From Podaxis mareebaensis (taxonomy: Eukaryota; Basidiomycota; Agaricomycetes; Agaricales; Agaricaceae), in the NCBI GenBank assembly GCA_018524725.1, contig JAEUWP010000366.1, positions 62,001 to 126,000 on the forward strand: 64,000 bases of DNA. Reading direction: 5' to 3'. This document shows, piece by piece, positions 22,594-34,219 of the stretch. Positions within the stretch are counted from its first letter, which is position 1. The number at the start of each line of letters is the position of its first letter. The position numbers and the translations under genes were made by a program. The notes under the pieces were generated by a model, which was not told the DNA's origin, did no database searches, and saw only the letters and a program-made list of their open reading frames with translations.

Positions 22594-24739
22594 TCAACAT
22601 ATTACACACTCATCCTTCGCTTGTTGTCGCGTTGGTCGCGCAACATTAGCTCGCCGGTTACCCATACGTTTCATTTCCGTCAACCGATTCATCGCTCTCT
22701 TATTTCCCTGGGCTAAAAAAAAAGCAAATAAGCGTAAGCGAGATAAAGAAGGACACGTTCGTACCTGCTGCGCGCATATACCACTTCTTAGCAAATTCAA
22801 TGTCCTGTTTGATGCCGATTCCCACCTCTGCATAGTAGCCAACAGCATACTCGGCCTTACTGAGTCCTTTATTCGCAGCCCGACGAGCCCATAGGTAAGC
22901 TTCTGAGTCACTCTGCTTGAGAACACCTTCGCTTCCAGTCAGATACCAACCGCTCAAAGCTAGTTCAGCTTCCGCATCCCCTTTCTCAGCTGCTTTGGTA
23001 TACCAGGCTATGGAACGACGAGGGTCGACAGCACAGCCCAATGCCCCATACTCGTAACACTGGCCAAGCTTGTACTGCGATTGGGTATAGCCCAATTGAG
23101 CTGCTTGTGTGAAAAGAGCTTTGGCATAAGTAGGATCGTAGGGGACGAGAGTCGAGTTGGGTTGTTCGTGTAACAGACCAAGTTCGTGAAGTGCATGAGG
23201 GTTATCCTCGTCCGCTTGCTCAGCTGCTCGTTTGAGCCAGGTAATTGCCTCCCGAGGGTTCTTTTGTTGCTCGAGGGAGCCCTGAAGGAGAATCATACCG
23301 AGCTTATACATGGCTGGAGTGTCCCCCAACGACGCCGCTTTTCTGTAAAAGGCTGCAGCTCGTTGCGGCTCCTTTCTTGTCCCCGCTCCAATCTCGTTGC
23401 ATACCGCCACACGATATGAAGCAGCTGCATGATTCTGCTTGGCTGCCTGCAAGTACAAATGATAAGCACGCTCGTGGTCGACCTGCAACCCCAATGCACC
23501 GGTTCCATGACAATTCGCCAAGAAGAATTGGGCCTCGTGATATGCTTCGCCTTGAGTGGCCAGGCGTTTAATGACCTTGAGTGATTCTTGTATCAACATC
23601 TCGCTGTACTTCTTGGCGGCGCGCTGATCCTGGGCCCCTGCGCGTATCTTCTTGGCCGCTTCAATGAGGTATTTCGCATACAAGAAATGCGCTTCAGGAT
23701 CTGGATCCCCTTTAATCCGTTGTCGATACTGTTCGATATATTCTTTGGTGTATGGGGGTGTGGTCAGGTCGATAGCCCTGCTCTTGTTGGCTGACGGAGT
23801 GTTGGAGGTAAAGGTGCCTGTACGCTCTAACGAAGGGCGAGGTTCAATCTCATGTCCTTCGGACGGAGGAATGGATGGAGTCTGAGATGGGGGGAAGGAC
23901 TCGTAAGACTGAGGATATGACGAACGTGGGTGGTTAAAGGAGTTTCCATGGTTCGGTGGAACGGGAGCGAGGACTGATGGATATGCAGAATATTCAAGTG
24001 GTTGACCAGGCCCAACCGGATTGGGAGGACCACGAGGCGATGGAATGCTGCCTGGCGGGGGGCCCATGCCAAGGACATCTGATGCAGCAGCGTATAAAGG
24101 ATTGTATTCGGCGGGCTTCATGGGTGCTTGCCAGTTGGGAGGATAATTGCGATCATGAGGCACTGCACTTTGCAGTGAGCTGTAGCCGGTTGAGCCACTG
24201 TCATACGAATACAAGCTTCTCTGATCATCATGCAGAGCAGCATGAGCGCCTGGAGGACCAGGTGGAAACTCCTGAGGGTACTGCTGTGACTGAGGCAGGG
24301 TTGCCGCATGTCTCGGTGGAGGGATGCCTCTGAGAGCGGGAGCGGAGCGGTGTGACAGCGAAGACGCGGCACGAGGGACAGGATCGGGCGAACGATGCAT
24401 TGGAGGAATCTGACGTTGGGTGGGGTCGTGTAGTGTGAGGGCAGAAAACGTGTCGAGAGAGGCAGTGGGATCAAAGGGAGGAGGAGGATCCCTCGCGACC
24501 CCGACCTGAGGATCATTCTCGCGTTCAAACTGGGGTTGCTGGGAGGGAAGGGAAGGAACGGAGCGGTTTGGATGGTGCATGAACGTTATGGCTGTGGGGG
24601 GAAAACAAAGAGTTGACCGCGGGTTGCGCTGGATTTAAAAAACCTTACATGGAGGAGGCCTCAAGTCACCCTCGTCCCAACCACCGCCGTGGGCTGAATA
24701 CTGTCGGTTGTCGTGAGTATCGGATTGCACATCTGACAT
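22594..24739 (-). CDS. Chitin synthase activator, Sel1-repeat protein (Chs4/Skt5-like)
   Basis: Three exons (24739-24649, 24591-22765, 22712-22594) encode 678 residues. The first third is Pro/Ser/Gln-rich and disordered. From about residue 290 a block of Sel1-like TPR repeats follows, with motifs such as ATQGEAYHEAQFFLANCHGTG, AAASYRVAVCNEIGAG, DTPAMYKLGMIL, QSQYKLGQCYEYG, AEAELALSGWYLTG and AEYAVGYYAEVG. The protein ends CVIC, a CaaX box, as in yeast Chs4, where prenylation helps membrane attachment. Chs4/Skt5 proteins bind and activate class IV chitin synthase at septa and growth sites. The start MSDVQSDTHD in exon 1 is preferred over the downstream ATG at 24,580 because the splice keeps the frame. 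It is the first intact host gene right of the transposon island. Confidence 0.85.
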
Positions 24740-24899
24740 GTTGAACGGCTGGAGCAAGCAGACCTGAAGAAGTGGTGGACGGATGGAGGATGGTAACGTC
24801 AGGCGCCTCAACCACAACTTTGTCGTTCTGATGCCATTCCCACCACTGTCCATCCAATAAATTATTCAATCTGAAGCACAACGATATACAAAACGCTAT

Positions 24900-27191
24900 C
24901 TACTCTCTCATGTGCCACGACCATTGCTCTACGGTTCGCTCTATCAGTTGACGTTCCAGTCCTTCAGCGGTCCTTCTGACTTTCACCATCACAGTTCGTT
25001 GACGGACTACTTGGGCATCTTGGCCCCCTTCCACTGGATTTATTGTGTGATCATCCAAGTCAATCCACGGATCAGCCCAGTTGTCTCCCGTTCCTGGAGG
25101 TATCACCTGTTTCGATTCTGTTCCAATGTCCTCGGCTTTCTCCTGTATCCTATCCCATAACCGCGGCCTGAAATTCCTGAACCGCAACGCCCCTTCCTCC
25201 AACCCTTCGCTCTCCACTCGCCGACGTTTGATACCATTGACGTGGCCATTGGTTTTCTCCATTCTCTTTGGGCCTTCATCGTCGCTCGCAGATCCCGCAA
25301 CTAATCTCAGACGCCAACGCAGTTCTCTTGCAACAGCAGGGGCATCTTTCACTCGATCCGCAGGGATTTGCTCCTTGACCTCTTTTCTCAGTGCGTCTGT
25401 CCCTTGTTCCAATACTCTGGCTTCGGATACTAGAAAATCAGCCAGTGTCATCAATGATCCCAGCAGTCGTGGGGTGAAATCGGGTTCTGGATGTGCCTTG
25501 AGATCCCGAAGGTACTTATCTCCAACATACCAACAGAGTCTATATGATTAAAGCAATCAAACTTCCATCGTCGGATGATAAACGAGAGAATATACTTGGA
25601 GAATAAGGGGAATCGGAACTTCTTAGGTACCGACGTAGCAATTTCGATGTTACGAACGCGGAGCTCTGGGATGATCCATTGAGTCTGAGAGGGAGATGGA
25701 GAAAGATACACCGGATACGCACGAGTTTGAACGCTATAAGAGTGGAGGAAATTCCCTCCGAATACCACGGTGTCGACAGGTGTGTACTAATCACGAATGA
25801 GCACCGTTCGACAAGGAATTCCCGTGGAACGTACGACAGCATGTATCCAACCAGAAGGGATGATCATGGTATTGCCCTCTTGGAGCACTACTTTGTATAC
25901 TTCGTCTACCATGTCCCCGAGCCAGGATTGGTACTGTAATTCGGTGCCAGACCATCGTTCGTAAGCCGCCAAGTTAGCCGGCGTGGGCCGGATGAAATAG
26001 AAGATCTGAAATGTTGAATGAGCACGGTCACAGTCAAAGAGAACATTTAGACCTTGACCTTGGAGCCGCGTAGGATGTGGTAATAGACTGAGGAGCCAGC
26101 AAAGTCGATATGCCAATCCTAAATATTCCACCAGTAAGCTGAGAGGGCAACCATAAGACATGAAAAGCACACCGTCCAAGCCCTTGCAACACCCATCAGA
26201 CAATACAATTGGACTTTGGGATACGCATGCCCCTTTCCCTTGCGTGTGCTCGGCCAGTAATTCTCAACCCAGTCCAACTCCCGAACCAAACGAGGAGGCA
26301 AGATCATGTCGGCTAACTTAGTTGAGGATATTTCTAGCGAGATAACGTTCAGAACCTTGTCTCGCTTCTCTGGTTCAAGTTCCATATATTCGGCCCACTT
26401 TCCGAGTGTCCATCCTGGTGAAGTTGATTGTGTTGCGACATCTGTAAAGGGAGTTCGAGCATGGGCAACAGAATGTCAGCAATTAAACACACCAATGACT
26501 TCCACTGGCGTATCTTCCCCAACGAGTTTGGCAATATCGTCCACAGTAAGGTTGCTCGAAGGCATCTTCATCCCAAGGCCATCTGGGTTCTCGATAACAA
26601 TGGGTTCCCGCATGGCTGTTTCATCCTCCTCCACCCAGGACAAACTCAGGTCACTCCCATGCATACGCCTGAATGGATCCCCTTTTGTCTCTTTTTCCTC
26701 CAGTATTTGAGGCCATCGTGCAGGGTCGAAACTAACCCCAGAGTCAAGATTGGCATAATCGCGCTGGGTCCTCTTGCGAGAGGATTTGCGTGTGGGAGCT
26801 TTGCGTGTGATGGCGCGAGACGGTTTTTCGTCGATGCACTTCTGGCAAAACCTAAACCGGCATTATTCAGCGTCGGAAAAGGGAGCCTTGAGATATCCGC
26901 GCACCATTTGTCAATACTATCGATGTCCTCGCCCTGACCAACACATCGCCAATGGTACCAAGTTCTGCAAGCATCACACCTAACCCAGCGCTCCTTTTCA
27001 AAAGAATTGAGGGACTCGGTTTCGCCCAGTACACATGCAGGACACGTCTCATCCCTAAGTTGTGACGAAGACTCCTGTGTTTGCGACTGGTGTGGAGAGT
27101 TGGACCGACTCATAGAAGCAGATAGTGTAGTGACCGAGGTAGGTCCATCAGGCTCTTCGCTCTTCGCTCCTTTTCTCTTCGCACGAGCCAT
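24900..27191 (-). CDS. JmjC histone lysine demethylase with PHD finger (JHD1/KDM2-like)
   Basis: The N-terminus is basic and Ser-rich. A PHD finger then runs from CPACVLGE through [18 protein letters not shown] to WFCQKC, the last part supplied by exon 2 (exon 1 27191-26905, exon 2 26851-26493, exon 3 from 26441). The JmjC domain follows: [13 protein letters not shown], the iron-binding H-x-D in [19 protein letters not shown] near 26,100, [19 protein letters not shown], and [14 protein letters not shown] with the distal region. The C-terminal part continues [12 protein letters not shown] and [15 protein letters not shown] to a charged tail ending SWHMRE. This matches JHD1 proteins, 2-oxoglutarate/Fe(II) oxygenases that demethylate H3K36me1/2 in the nucleus. 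ATG at 27,191 is the first in frame. At least eight exons; the splice near 25,730 is not settled. Confidence 0.88.
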
Positions 27192-27346
27192 TCTACTGCT
27201 GGTCACTTGAGTTCACTTACAAGCCCTGCACAACAGTCCTCGACAACACTCGCCAGTCACATGCCTACTGTGGGAATTCCACCGTTCTAAATACACTTAA
27301 TCCTCACGCAACAAATTCTTTATAAAAGATTCCGCCGTCTACTCAG

Positions 27347-28965
27347 TCATTTATTACTCAACTCGGCCACACCGGGAAGCGTCTGTCACCCAAGTCAGTG
27401 AAGCATATACCCGAAGCGGATCGTACAAACCTTGCCCTCCAAGAGCTCCAGGCTAGCACCCCCACCAGTGCTAACATGACTCAGGTCATTCTCATTTCCG
27501 AACTTGGCAACGACAGTAGCAGTGTCACCACCCCCAACGATGACTGTGGCCCCTTTCTTTACTGCTTCGGCGGTGTCCGCAAGAAGCGCCTTCGAGCCCT
27601 CCGCGAATGCAGGGAACTCAAATACACCAGGGGGGCTGAGAAATCACATCAACAAGATTGATAGGAAAGTGGTGGCCACCGCATACCCGTTCCAAAGAAT
27701 GGTCTTTGCTTCGAGAACAGCCGCACGGAAAAGCTCGCGGGATTTAGGTCCAATATCAAGCCCCATCCAGCCATCAGGAATACCTTCCGCGTCGGTCACA
27801 ACTTTGTGCTGAAACGTCAGTCAATTACCACCTGCGAGCCAACGGACCCAAATTTTCCCTTACTCGCGCGTCTGCAGCAAACTTATCTGCTATGACATGG
27901 TCCACAGGAAACACCAGCTTGATGTCCTTCTTCTTGGCCATTTCGACGATTTCAGCGACCTTCTCCGATCCAGGTTGGTCAAAAAGTGAATTGCCAATCT
28001 GGATACATGACGTCATTAAGAGCGTCAATGCGTCAACCTCTACCCAACACATACCGCGACGTTATCAAGAATCTTTTTGAAGGTGAACGCCATACCACCT
28101 CCAATAATCAGGGAATTGACCTTGAGGGCTTATGAGCCAGTAGTCCTTTCCGAAGAGTGGCGGCGGATTACCTTATCGAGCATGTTTTCGATCAATTGAA
28201 TCTTATCGGACACTTTTGCACCACCAAGAATCGCCAGGAACGGCCGTTCAGGGTTTTCCAGGGCCTTTGCAAAGTAGTCGAGCTCCTTTTTGACCAGGAA
28301 ACCGGATGCCCTCTGGGGAAGCTTAATACCGACCATGCTGGAGTGGGCGCGGTGAGCAGTTCCAAAGGCATCGTTGACATAGACGTCGCCGAGTTTGGTG
28401 AGTTGCTCGCGGAACTCAGTGACCTTGGCGGGATCAGCCTTGGTTTTCGAGCCGTCCTTGTTCTTTACGGAACCTTCTTCTTCGATATGGAAACGAAGGT
28501 TCTCAAGCAGAATAACGGAAGCGGGGGCGGCATCCTGAACAGCCTTTTCGACATCGGGACCAACACAATCGTTCAAGAAAATGACGGGCTTCCCCAATAA
28601 CTTCTCTAACTCGGCGGCGACAGGTTTCAATGAGTATTTTTCAGCCACCTTGCCATCAGGTCTGCCGAGGTGAGACATGAGGATAACCTTGGAAGCACCT
28701 ATGAATTCATAAATGAAGAGAAAACGAGTGCAACCAAGAAGGGAGGCTTGCCATTGTCGAGTGCATATTTGATGGTGGGAAGTGCGGCAGTGATACGCTA
28801 GGGACACACTTAAGGAAGATAGTGAGCGAAGGTGGTGGGGTGTCAACATACGGCAGGGTTGGTGATCTTGCCATCTTGGATGGGAACGTTGAAGTCAACG
28901 CGGATGAGTACGCGCTTGTTGGAGAGGTCGAGGTCGCTGATAGAGAGCTTGTTGGAGAGGGACAT
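27347..28965 (-). CDS. PGK1: 3-phosphoglycerate kinase
   Basis: This glycolytic enzyme transfers phosphate between 1,3-bisphosphoglycerate and ADP in the cytosol. The start [19 protein letters not shown] leads into the substrate-binding RVDFNVP, followed after introns by [67 protein letters not shown] and the nucleotide-binding [15 protein letters not shown] last small exon gives [11 protein letters not shown] before the stop at 27,347-27,349. All family motifs are present and length is normal (about 415 residues). It has many short introns, as PGK often does in Agaricomycetes. It shares a 152-bp head-to-head promoter with the RGG protein gene. Confidence 0.95.
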
Positions 28966-29052
28966 GGTTGGGATGGGGAGGGGTTTGGTGATTGGAGAGA
29001 TTATATAGGAGATTAGATCGCTTACCCCTTTCGGAATATAACCACCGTCTGG

Positions 29053-29062
29053 GGTTAGGGTT
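29053..29062. promoter_or_regulatory. Telobox-like TTAGGG motif in a head-to-head promoter
   Basis: GGTTAGGGTT lies between the start codons of PGK1 (28,965, minus) and the RGG protein gene (29,118, plus). It contains the fungal telomere hexamer TTAGGG. Telobox elements bound by Myb-type telomere-like factors occur in promoters of highly expressed genes in several fungi. A regulatory role here is inference. Confidence 0.35.
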
Positions 29063-29117
29063 CGTTTCCCCCCTGTCACATCCATATCGTTGCTATGATT
29101 GTCACTCCATCCAAACT

Positions 29118-30009
29118 ATGACCAGTATACCCCCCACAAACTCTCTTGGCCTCGACTTCAACGCTCCAGAAGCCCCACCATCTGCGCAGTCTCCTGAAGA
29201 CAAGACAGAACCTCAGTCACCACCGAAATCCCCGACGGAACAGCCACACAGGGAGAAGAAAAAACCCTATGTCAACCCAGACCGTGTCAAGACAGGTGGC
29301 CCGCAGCGCGTGCGTCTGATCCACCTGCAGCCTCGACCCGCCAAGTACAACTGACCTATAGGAAAAATTGACGGATGAGGAATTAGCGGAGCGAATGGCC
29401 CGGATGAGGGAGCAGAACGAAAAGATCAAACAACGCCGATTGGTGCGTGCCATATTCGAACCTTCACGTCAGTTCTATTCACCATATTGTCAGGACGTTG
29501 CGGCAGATGAGGCTGCATTCAGACAGACACAAGAAGCAGATCGTCAGAAGATGGAGAGAACCAAGAAGATCCAGGAGGGCATTGACAAAGCCCGTGAGCA
29601 GAACGTCAAGAGGAAGATGGACAAGGTCCAGAACCGTGAGTGGGACTCAGGGAAACAAGCTACCGCTACCTGGAAGAACCAACCGGAGAAGGACTCTAGC
29701 AACCAAGAACCCTCGGCATCGACTGACGAAGGTTCCCAACCGAATAGTCTTCCGAGTCTGCATGATTCCAGTCAATCTGCTGAACGATCCGAGTCTAGTA
29801 ACTGGGTCAGAGGCAGCGGACCTCCCCGTGGCGGAAGGGGTAGAGGCAGGGGAAGGGGAAGGGGAAGGGGAAGGGGAAGGGGTGGAAGAGGTGCGCATGC
29901 GAATCCACGCAATGAAACAGTCGTAGCCAAAGACGAGGAAGGAGCTGAGGCTCAGGAGAGTGGAGAGAAACAGGAGGCTGAAAGTGCGAGCCCACCAGCA
30001 CCATCATAG
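29118..30009 (+). CDS. RGG-box protein, probable RNA-binding
   Basis: Three exons (29118-29309, 29362-29442, 29494-30009) encode 262 residues with phase-0 joins. The N-terminus is Pro/Ser-rich. The conserved middle reads YVNPDRVKTGGPQREKLTD and ERMARMREQNEKIKQRR, a charged helix continued by QTQEADRQKMERTKKIQEG. The C-terminal third has a run of Gly-Arg repeats (29,815-29,895), a typical RGG RNA-binding and methylation region, and then an acidic tail. Related short proteins are common in basidiomycetes but I know no assigned function. A role in mRNA or ribosome binding is inference from composition. Confidence 0.75.
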
Positions 30010-30266
30010 CTAATTCCTGCTTCTTTTGTCTCTCTAATTTGTCCCGAGTTTACGACTTGCCGTCTGACTAATTTTGTTGTTCTAAAATGCACAGCAAATG
30101 CATACATATGACGACTATGGAGATACGGAGCAGGGAGGTTGTCGACGATTAATTGAAAAATAATAAATTGAAATAATTTGTATGGTCGTGCTTGGCACGG
30201 CTGGCACACCGACATCGGTCTGTGATTCTGAAGCAGCTCCCTCCAATTGACTTGCTCAGTACATCC

Positions 30267-32930
30267 ATGGGACGCGGTCTTCTCCTCACATCCAATCTAC
30301 CTCAGTTACAGAACCTTATCAAGAGAGATCCTGTTGCATACAAAGAGGAATTTCTTCAGCAATGGACACATTACAACAGTATTCGTGAAATCTTCAAAAC
30401 AGATCCAGATGGACAGGCACAAAATTTCAGGGAATTAGTCACTTTCATATCTCAGGTAAATTGTCCCAATATCTCCAGCGAAGCTTCTTTATGTCTTTTC
30501 TCCTAGGTAGCAACTTGTTATCCCGATGAAACCAAAGACTTTCCATCGCATATTTCGGGACTTCTACTCGACAACTACGGAAGCCTCTCCTCTGACATAA
30601 GGAAAACACTTGTTCAAAATCTCGTTATGCTGAGGAATAAGGATGTAATATCGTCAATACAGTATGTTTACGTTTTTTGCACTATCCTCATATTCTGAAC
30701 ACAGACACAGACTGCTCAAGACGTTATTTCCTCTTCTTCCTCGCACCAGCTCTTCTACCTTACGTTCGTCCATTCGTAAAACTATCCTCGCAGACATCCG
30801 TACGGCTAATCTCCGGACGCGCAATCATAAACTGAACAAGGCTGTTCAGGCGATGTTATTCACCATGGTGGAACGAGGTATGGCTGGTGAAGTCGTTGGA
30901 GACAAGGGGAAGTCGAGACCCGCTGGACCTACTAGTGACGTCAAACTTTATGAAGGAGAAGAGGCTATGTGGGCTATCATTCTCACCAAGGAGCTTTGGA
31001 AGAAGGGCATCTGGTTTGTCAAATACTTTTCCGTCCTAATTCCCCCAGACTCATCAACTCTGTAGGACTGATGCCAAGGCTGTTTCTATCGTATCGTTAG
31101 GCTGTCTTCATCCCATCACCAAAGTCCAAAGCGCATCCATCCATTTCTTCCTGAGCAGCGAAGACGATGAAGAAGATAGTGAACAAGAGGAAGATGTATG
31201 TACGCCAGCAAACTTTGAACTTTCGGTATTCATTCCCAGCTTAGGAGATCGATGTCAAAGCCTTGCAGCATAGACGGGAGATAAACAAAAAGACGAGAAG
31301 CGGTAACAAAAAATTGCAAAAGCAACTCAAGGCCGCCAAAAAGGTGAATATCTCGACCGTTCTCTTGTACATCCTCGCTGAGTAAACGCAGAAAAAGCGA
31401 CAAAAAGCGCAAGATACCCCAAACTTCCCTGCCCTACAACTCCTTTATGACCCTCAGACCTTCGCCGAAAAGCTTTACGATATCCTCAACAGTTATGATA
31501 AGCGTTTCTCCTTGGACCACAAGATTCTTCTCATGCAACTACTCGCTCGCATCATGGGCGTGCACAAACTCTGCGTCCTCGGGCTCTATACCTACATCGT
31601 GAAGTACCTCACCTACAAACAACTTCGCGTCCCTGCAATCTTGGTCGCACTTGCACAATCAGTACACGACCTCACTCCCCCAGACGCTCTCATCCCTGTT
31701 ATCCGAAAAATCGCTCAAGAATTTGTCCACCCGGGGGTGGCGAGCGAAGTCATTGCTGCAGGTTTGAATTCCATTCGCGAAGTCTGCAGAAGGCAGCCGT
31801 GGGCCATGGAAGAGGATCTTCTGGGAGACTTGATGGAATACAGGAAGAGCAGAGATAAGGCCGTAACGGCCGGAGCTCGTGGCCTTCTAAGGTTGTATCG
31901 CGAGGTTAATCCCGGCATGCTCAAACGGCGCGAACGGGTGAGGACGAGATACTGCGTTCTACTGCCACCACCTTGATTAATTCTTTCTCCGTCCGACAGG
32001 GCAAAGAAGCCGCCATGGACATGGCGAACGGAACTCAGCCCCTCCCTTATGGACATTCTGCAGAAGCCGCGGTTGATATTGAGGGCCTTGCTGTACGTGC
32101 TCCTATAATTTCCTCAAACTTGCCTGTCATGTTCCCGACTGACCTGGAACTCCATTTTCAGCTACTTGAAGATCACCTATCAAAACTCCGCGAAGAAGAA
32201 GGGATACTGCTCGAAGACGAGGATGACGACGCTGCCTGGGAAGGCTGGGACGAGGATTCTTCCGATTCCAGCTCAGAGTCGGAAGGGTGGGTGGACGTCG
32301 AGGATGACGGTGAAGATCTCGTCATCAGTGACAGCGAGGATGAGGACACAAAAGGAGACGAGGTGACACATTCACAAGCTGACTTGGGAGACACCACGAA
32401 GATCTCTCAGTTGGCCATGACAAAGGTAAGTAGTGCCTATATGCCCCAATCCACTGAGTTTGTCTCTGACAGATTGGCTACCACAGATCTTGACTCCAGC
32501 CGACTTTGCACTCTTGAATGACCTGCGATTACAGGCAGCTTCTAAGGCGGCCCAAGGCGGTAGCTCGCAAGCCAAGAGAAAGCTGGCAGAGCTTGAATCC
32601 ATCAAACATTCGAACAAGGGACAAAGTGACGACGTCTTCATCTCTGAAAACGATATTCTAGGTCCCAGAAAGAAGGCAAAGGCCGACTACGCCGAACGTA
32701 TGGCTTCTATCCAAAAAGGTCGCGAAGGCCGCGAGAAATTTGGCTCGCACAAGGGCAAACAAAAGAAAGAGGCTCCGAGTAGTTCCACCAACCGCGAGAA
32801 GGCCAGGAATAAGCCAATCATGATGATTCTTAGTAGTGGAGCAGTACGCGGAAAAAAGAAGGCATCTTTACGCGAGAAACAACAGAAGTTACGGGCACAC
32901 ATCGAGCGAGCGAAAAAGGCTCGGCGGTGA
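30267..32930 (+). CDS. SDA1: SDA1 family protein, 60S ribosome biogenesis
   Basis: The protein opens [20 protein letters not shown] and [18 protein letters not shown], the SDA1 N-terminal signature. It continues with [56 protein letters not shown] and [19 protein letters not shown]. It passes an acidic Asp/Glu/Ser region (32,200-32,350) and ends in a basic tail with [24 protein letters not shown]1 is a nucleolar protein needed for maturation and export of the large ribosomal subunit, and is also linked to the actin cytoskeleton in yeast. The first intron (30,456-30,506) joins Q to VATC in phase 0. At least eight exons. Three short introns inside the 31-32 kb part were read by frame continuity only. 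Confidence 0.9.
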
Positions 32931-33098
32931 TGTTGATGACACATAGCGTAACAGTAGCGACAGTACTTGATGGTTATATCGAGCTTTTTCGAACCTGCTG
33001 TGCCAGATTGAAACCCATGGTGAAATGAGATAGTCTCGCGTCTACAACAAAACCCTGGCAAGCAATCCATTGTCAGAGTGTAATGTGACCGATACCGA

Positions 33099-34039
33099 CT
33101 AGCCCCAACCTTCTTGGCGTATTCTAACAAAAGGTGTTGGTGAAGGGTCTGGCGGGAGGGCGTTCTCATACGCACCTTTGAGTTCTTCGTGAAGATTGGC
33201 CAGTTCCACGACACGGGGAACGATAAACTCTCCCGCCTCGAGCTTCTGTTGTGGTGACTCCAATTTGTCCTCGAGTTCCACGTTGACAAGAACAAGTTTC
33301 ATGTTCGCGTTGGTCATTCCTTTTCATGGAGTCAGTAGAGGGCGTCGAAAAAAAGTCGACCAAAGTCACCTGGATCATTGACGATCACATCTGATGATTC
33401 CTGTATGCTGCATGCTTTAAAACCAGTCTCTTCCTCGAGCTCTCGGGCCGCTGCACCTTCGGGTGTCTCCCCCTCGTCGATGAGTCCTTAGCGGAAACAC
33501 ATTTCAGTACATGCGGGGGGTAACCGTTGCATATACTTGCCAGCGGGAAGTTCTTTATTGACCAGTCAGAAAAGCTGCTGCCAAAACTGCACGAGGCCCG
33601 TACCAATAATGTACTTCCCAATTGGTGGTCTAAACTGCTCGATGATAACGGTTGATAACGGAAATGCATTCGTCTTCGATCTTATGAGGGCCATCACGGC
33701 GACGGCTAGGAGGTTGAGAGGGCCCCAACGGGATGAGCACTAAAAGATGAGCGACGCATGGGGTACACACGTACCATCTATACCGGAAGACTTGCGTGTT
33801 TTACGTTCAGCACACTCCCAGAATCTCTGCAAAGTTGATAGTAGTGTTTCCAAAGGAAGAAACGGATTAGGTCAGTGGTACCTCTTTCCCCTCGGCGTCA
33901 GAATACTTGATCCTCTGGAGGGTGATCCATCTAAATAGGACTAGTTGGTTAGGTGGAGAACTGTTCAAGTCGAGTCGACGAACTTGGCGTCTTGCGCAGA
34001 AAGCTCTTCCGTAGAAATAATTTTTGGAGTCGAAGTCAT
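33099..34039 (-). CDS. Nudix hydrolase, ADP-ribose pyrophosphatase type (NUDT5/YSA1-like)
   Basis: The start [20 protein letters not shown] is followed by [35 protein letters not shown] and [17 protein letters not shown], then the full Nudix box [22 protein letters not shown], written in two exons (GX5EX7REUXEEXGU spacing). The chain ends [10 protein letters not shown]. The residues before the box match ADP-ribose pyrophosphatases, which split ADP-ribose into AMP and ribose-5-phosphate. Introns are numerous and short. The gene sits head-to-head with PNKP (180 bp between starts) and tail-to-tail with SDA1. Confidence 0.85.
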
Positions 34040-34145
34040 GGTTCGTTTATAAATGACGCCACGATATAGGGGGGATGTGCGAAGCAAGTTGACGTTGAGG
34101 TGTGTTCGAAGTAGCATTGGTCTGGTATGTGGAATATGGGCAAGG

Positions 34146-34153
34146 TCACGTGA
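34146..34153. promoter_or_regulatory. E-box octamer TCACGTGA in Nudix/PNKP promoter
   Basis: TCACGTGA lies 67 bp upstream of the PNKP start codon and about 107 bp from the Nudix start codon. The CACGTG core is the target of bHLH factors such as fungal Cbf1. The same octamer recurs in two more head-to-head promoters in this window at a near-identical distance from the plus-strand gene. Confidence 0.55.
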
Positions 34154-34219
34154 AGTTAATACAGCACTTGAATTACCAGACGCGATTCGTTTGCATCAAC
34201 CTGCTACCTATTCCCGCAA

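Noticed and set aside
29647..29898. Minus-strand Pro/Ser-repeat frame opposite the RGG protein
   Set aside because: It is a shadow of the Gly-Arg repeat on the plus strand.
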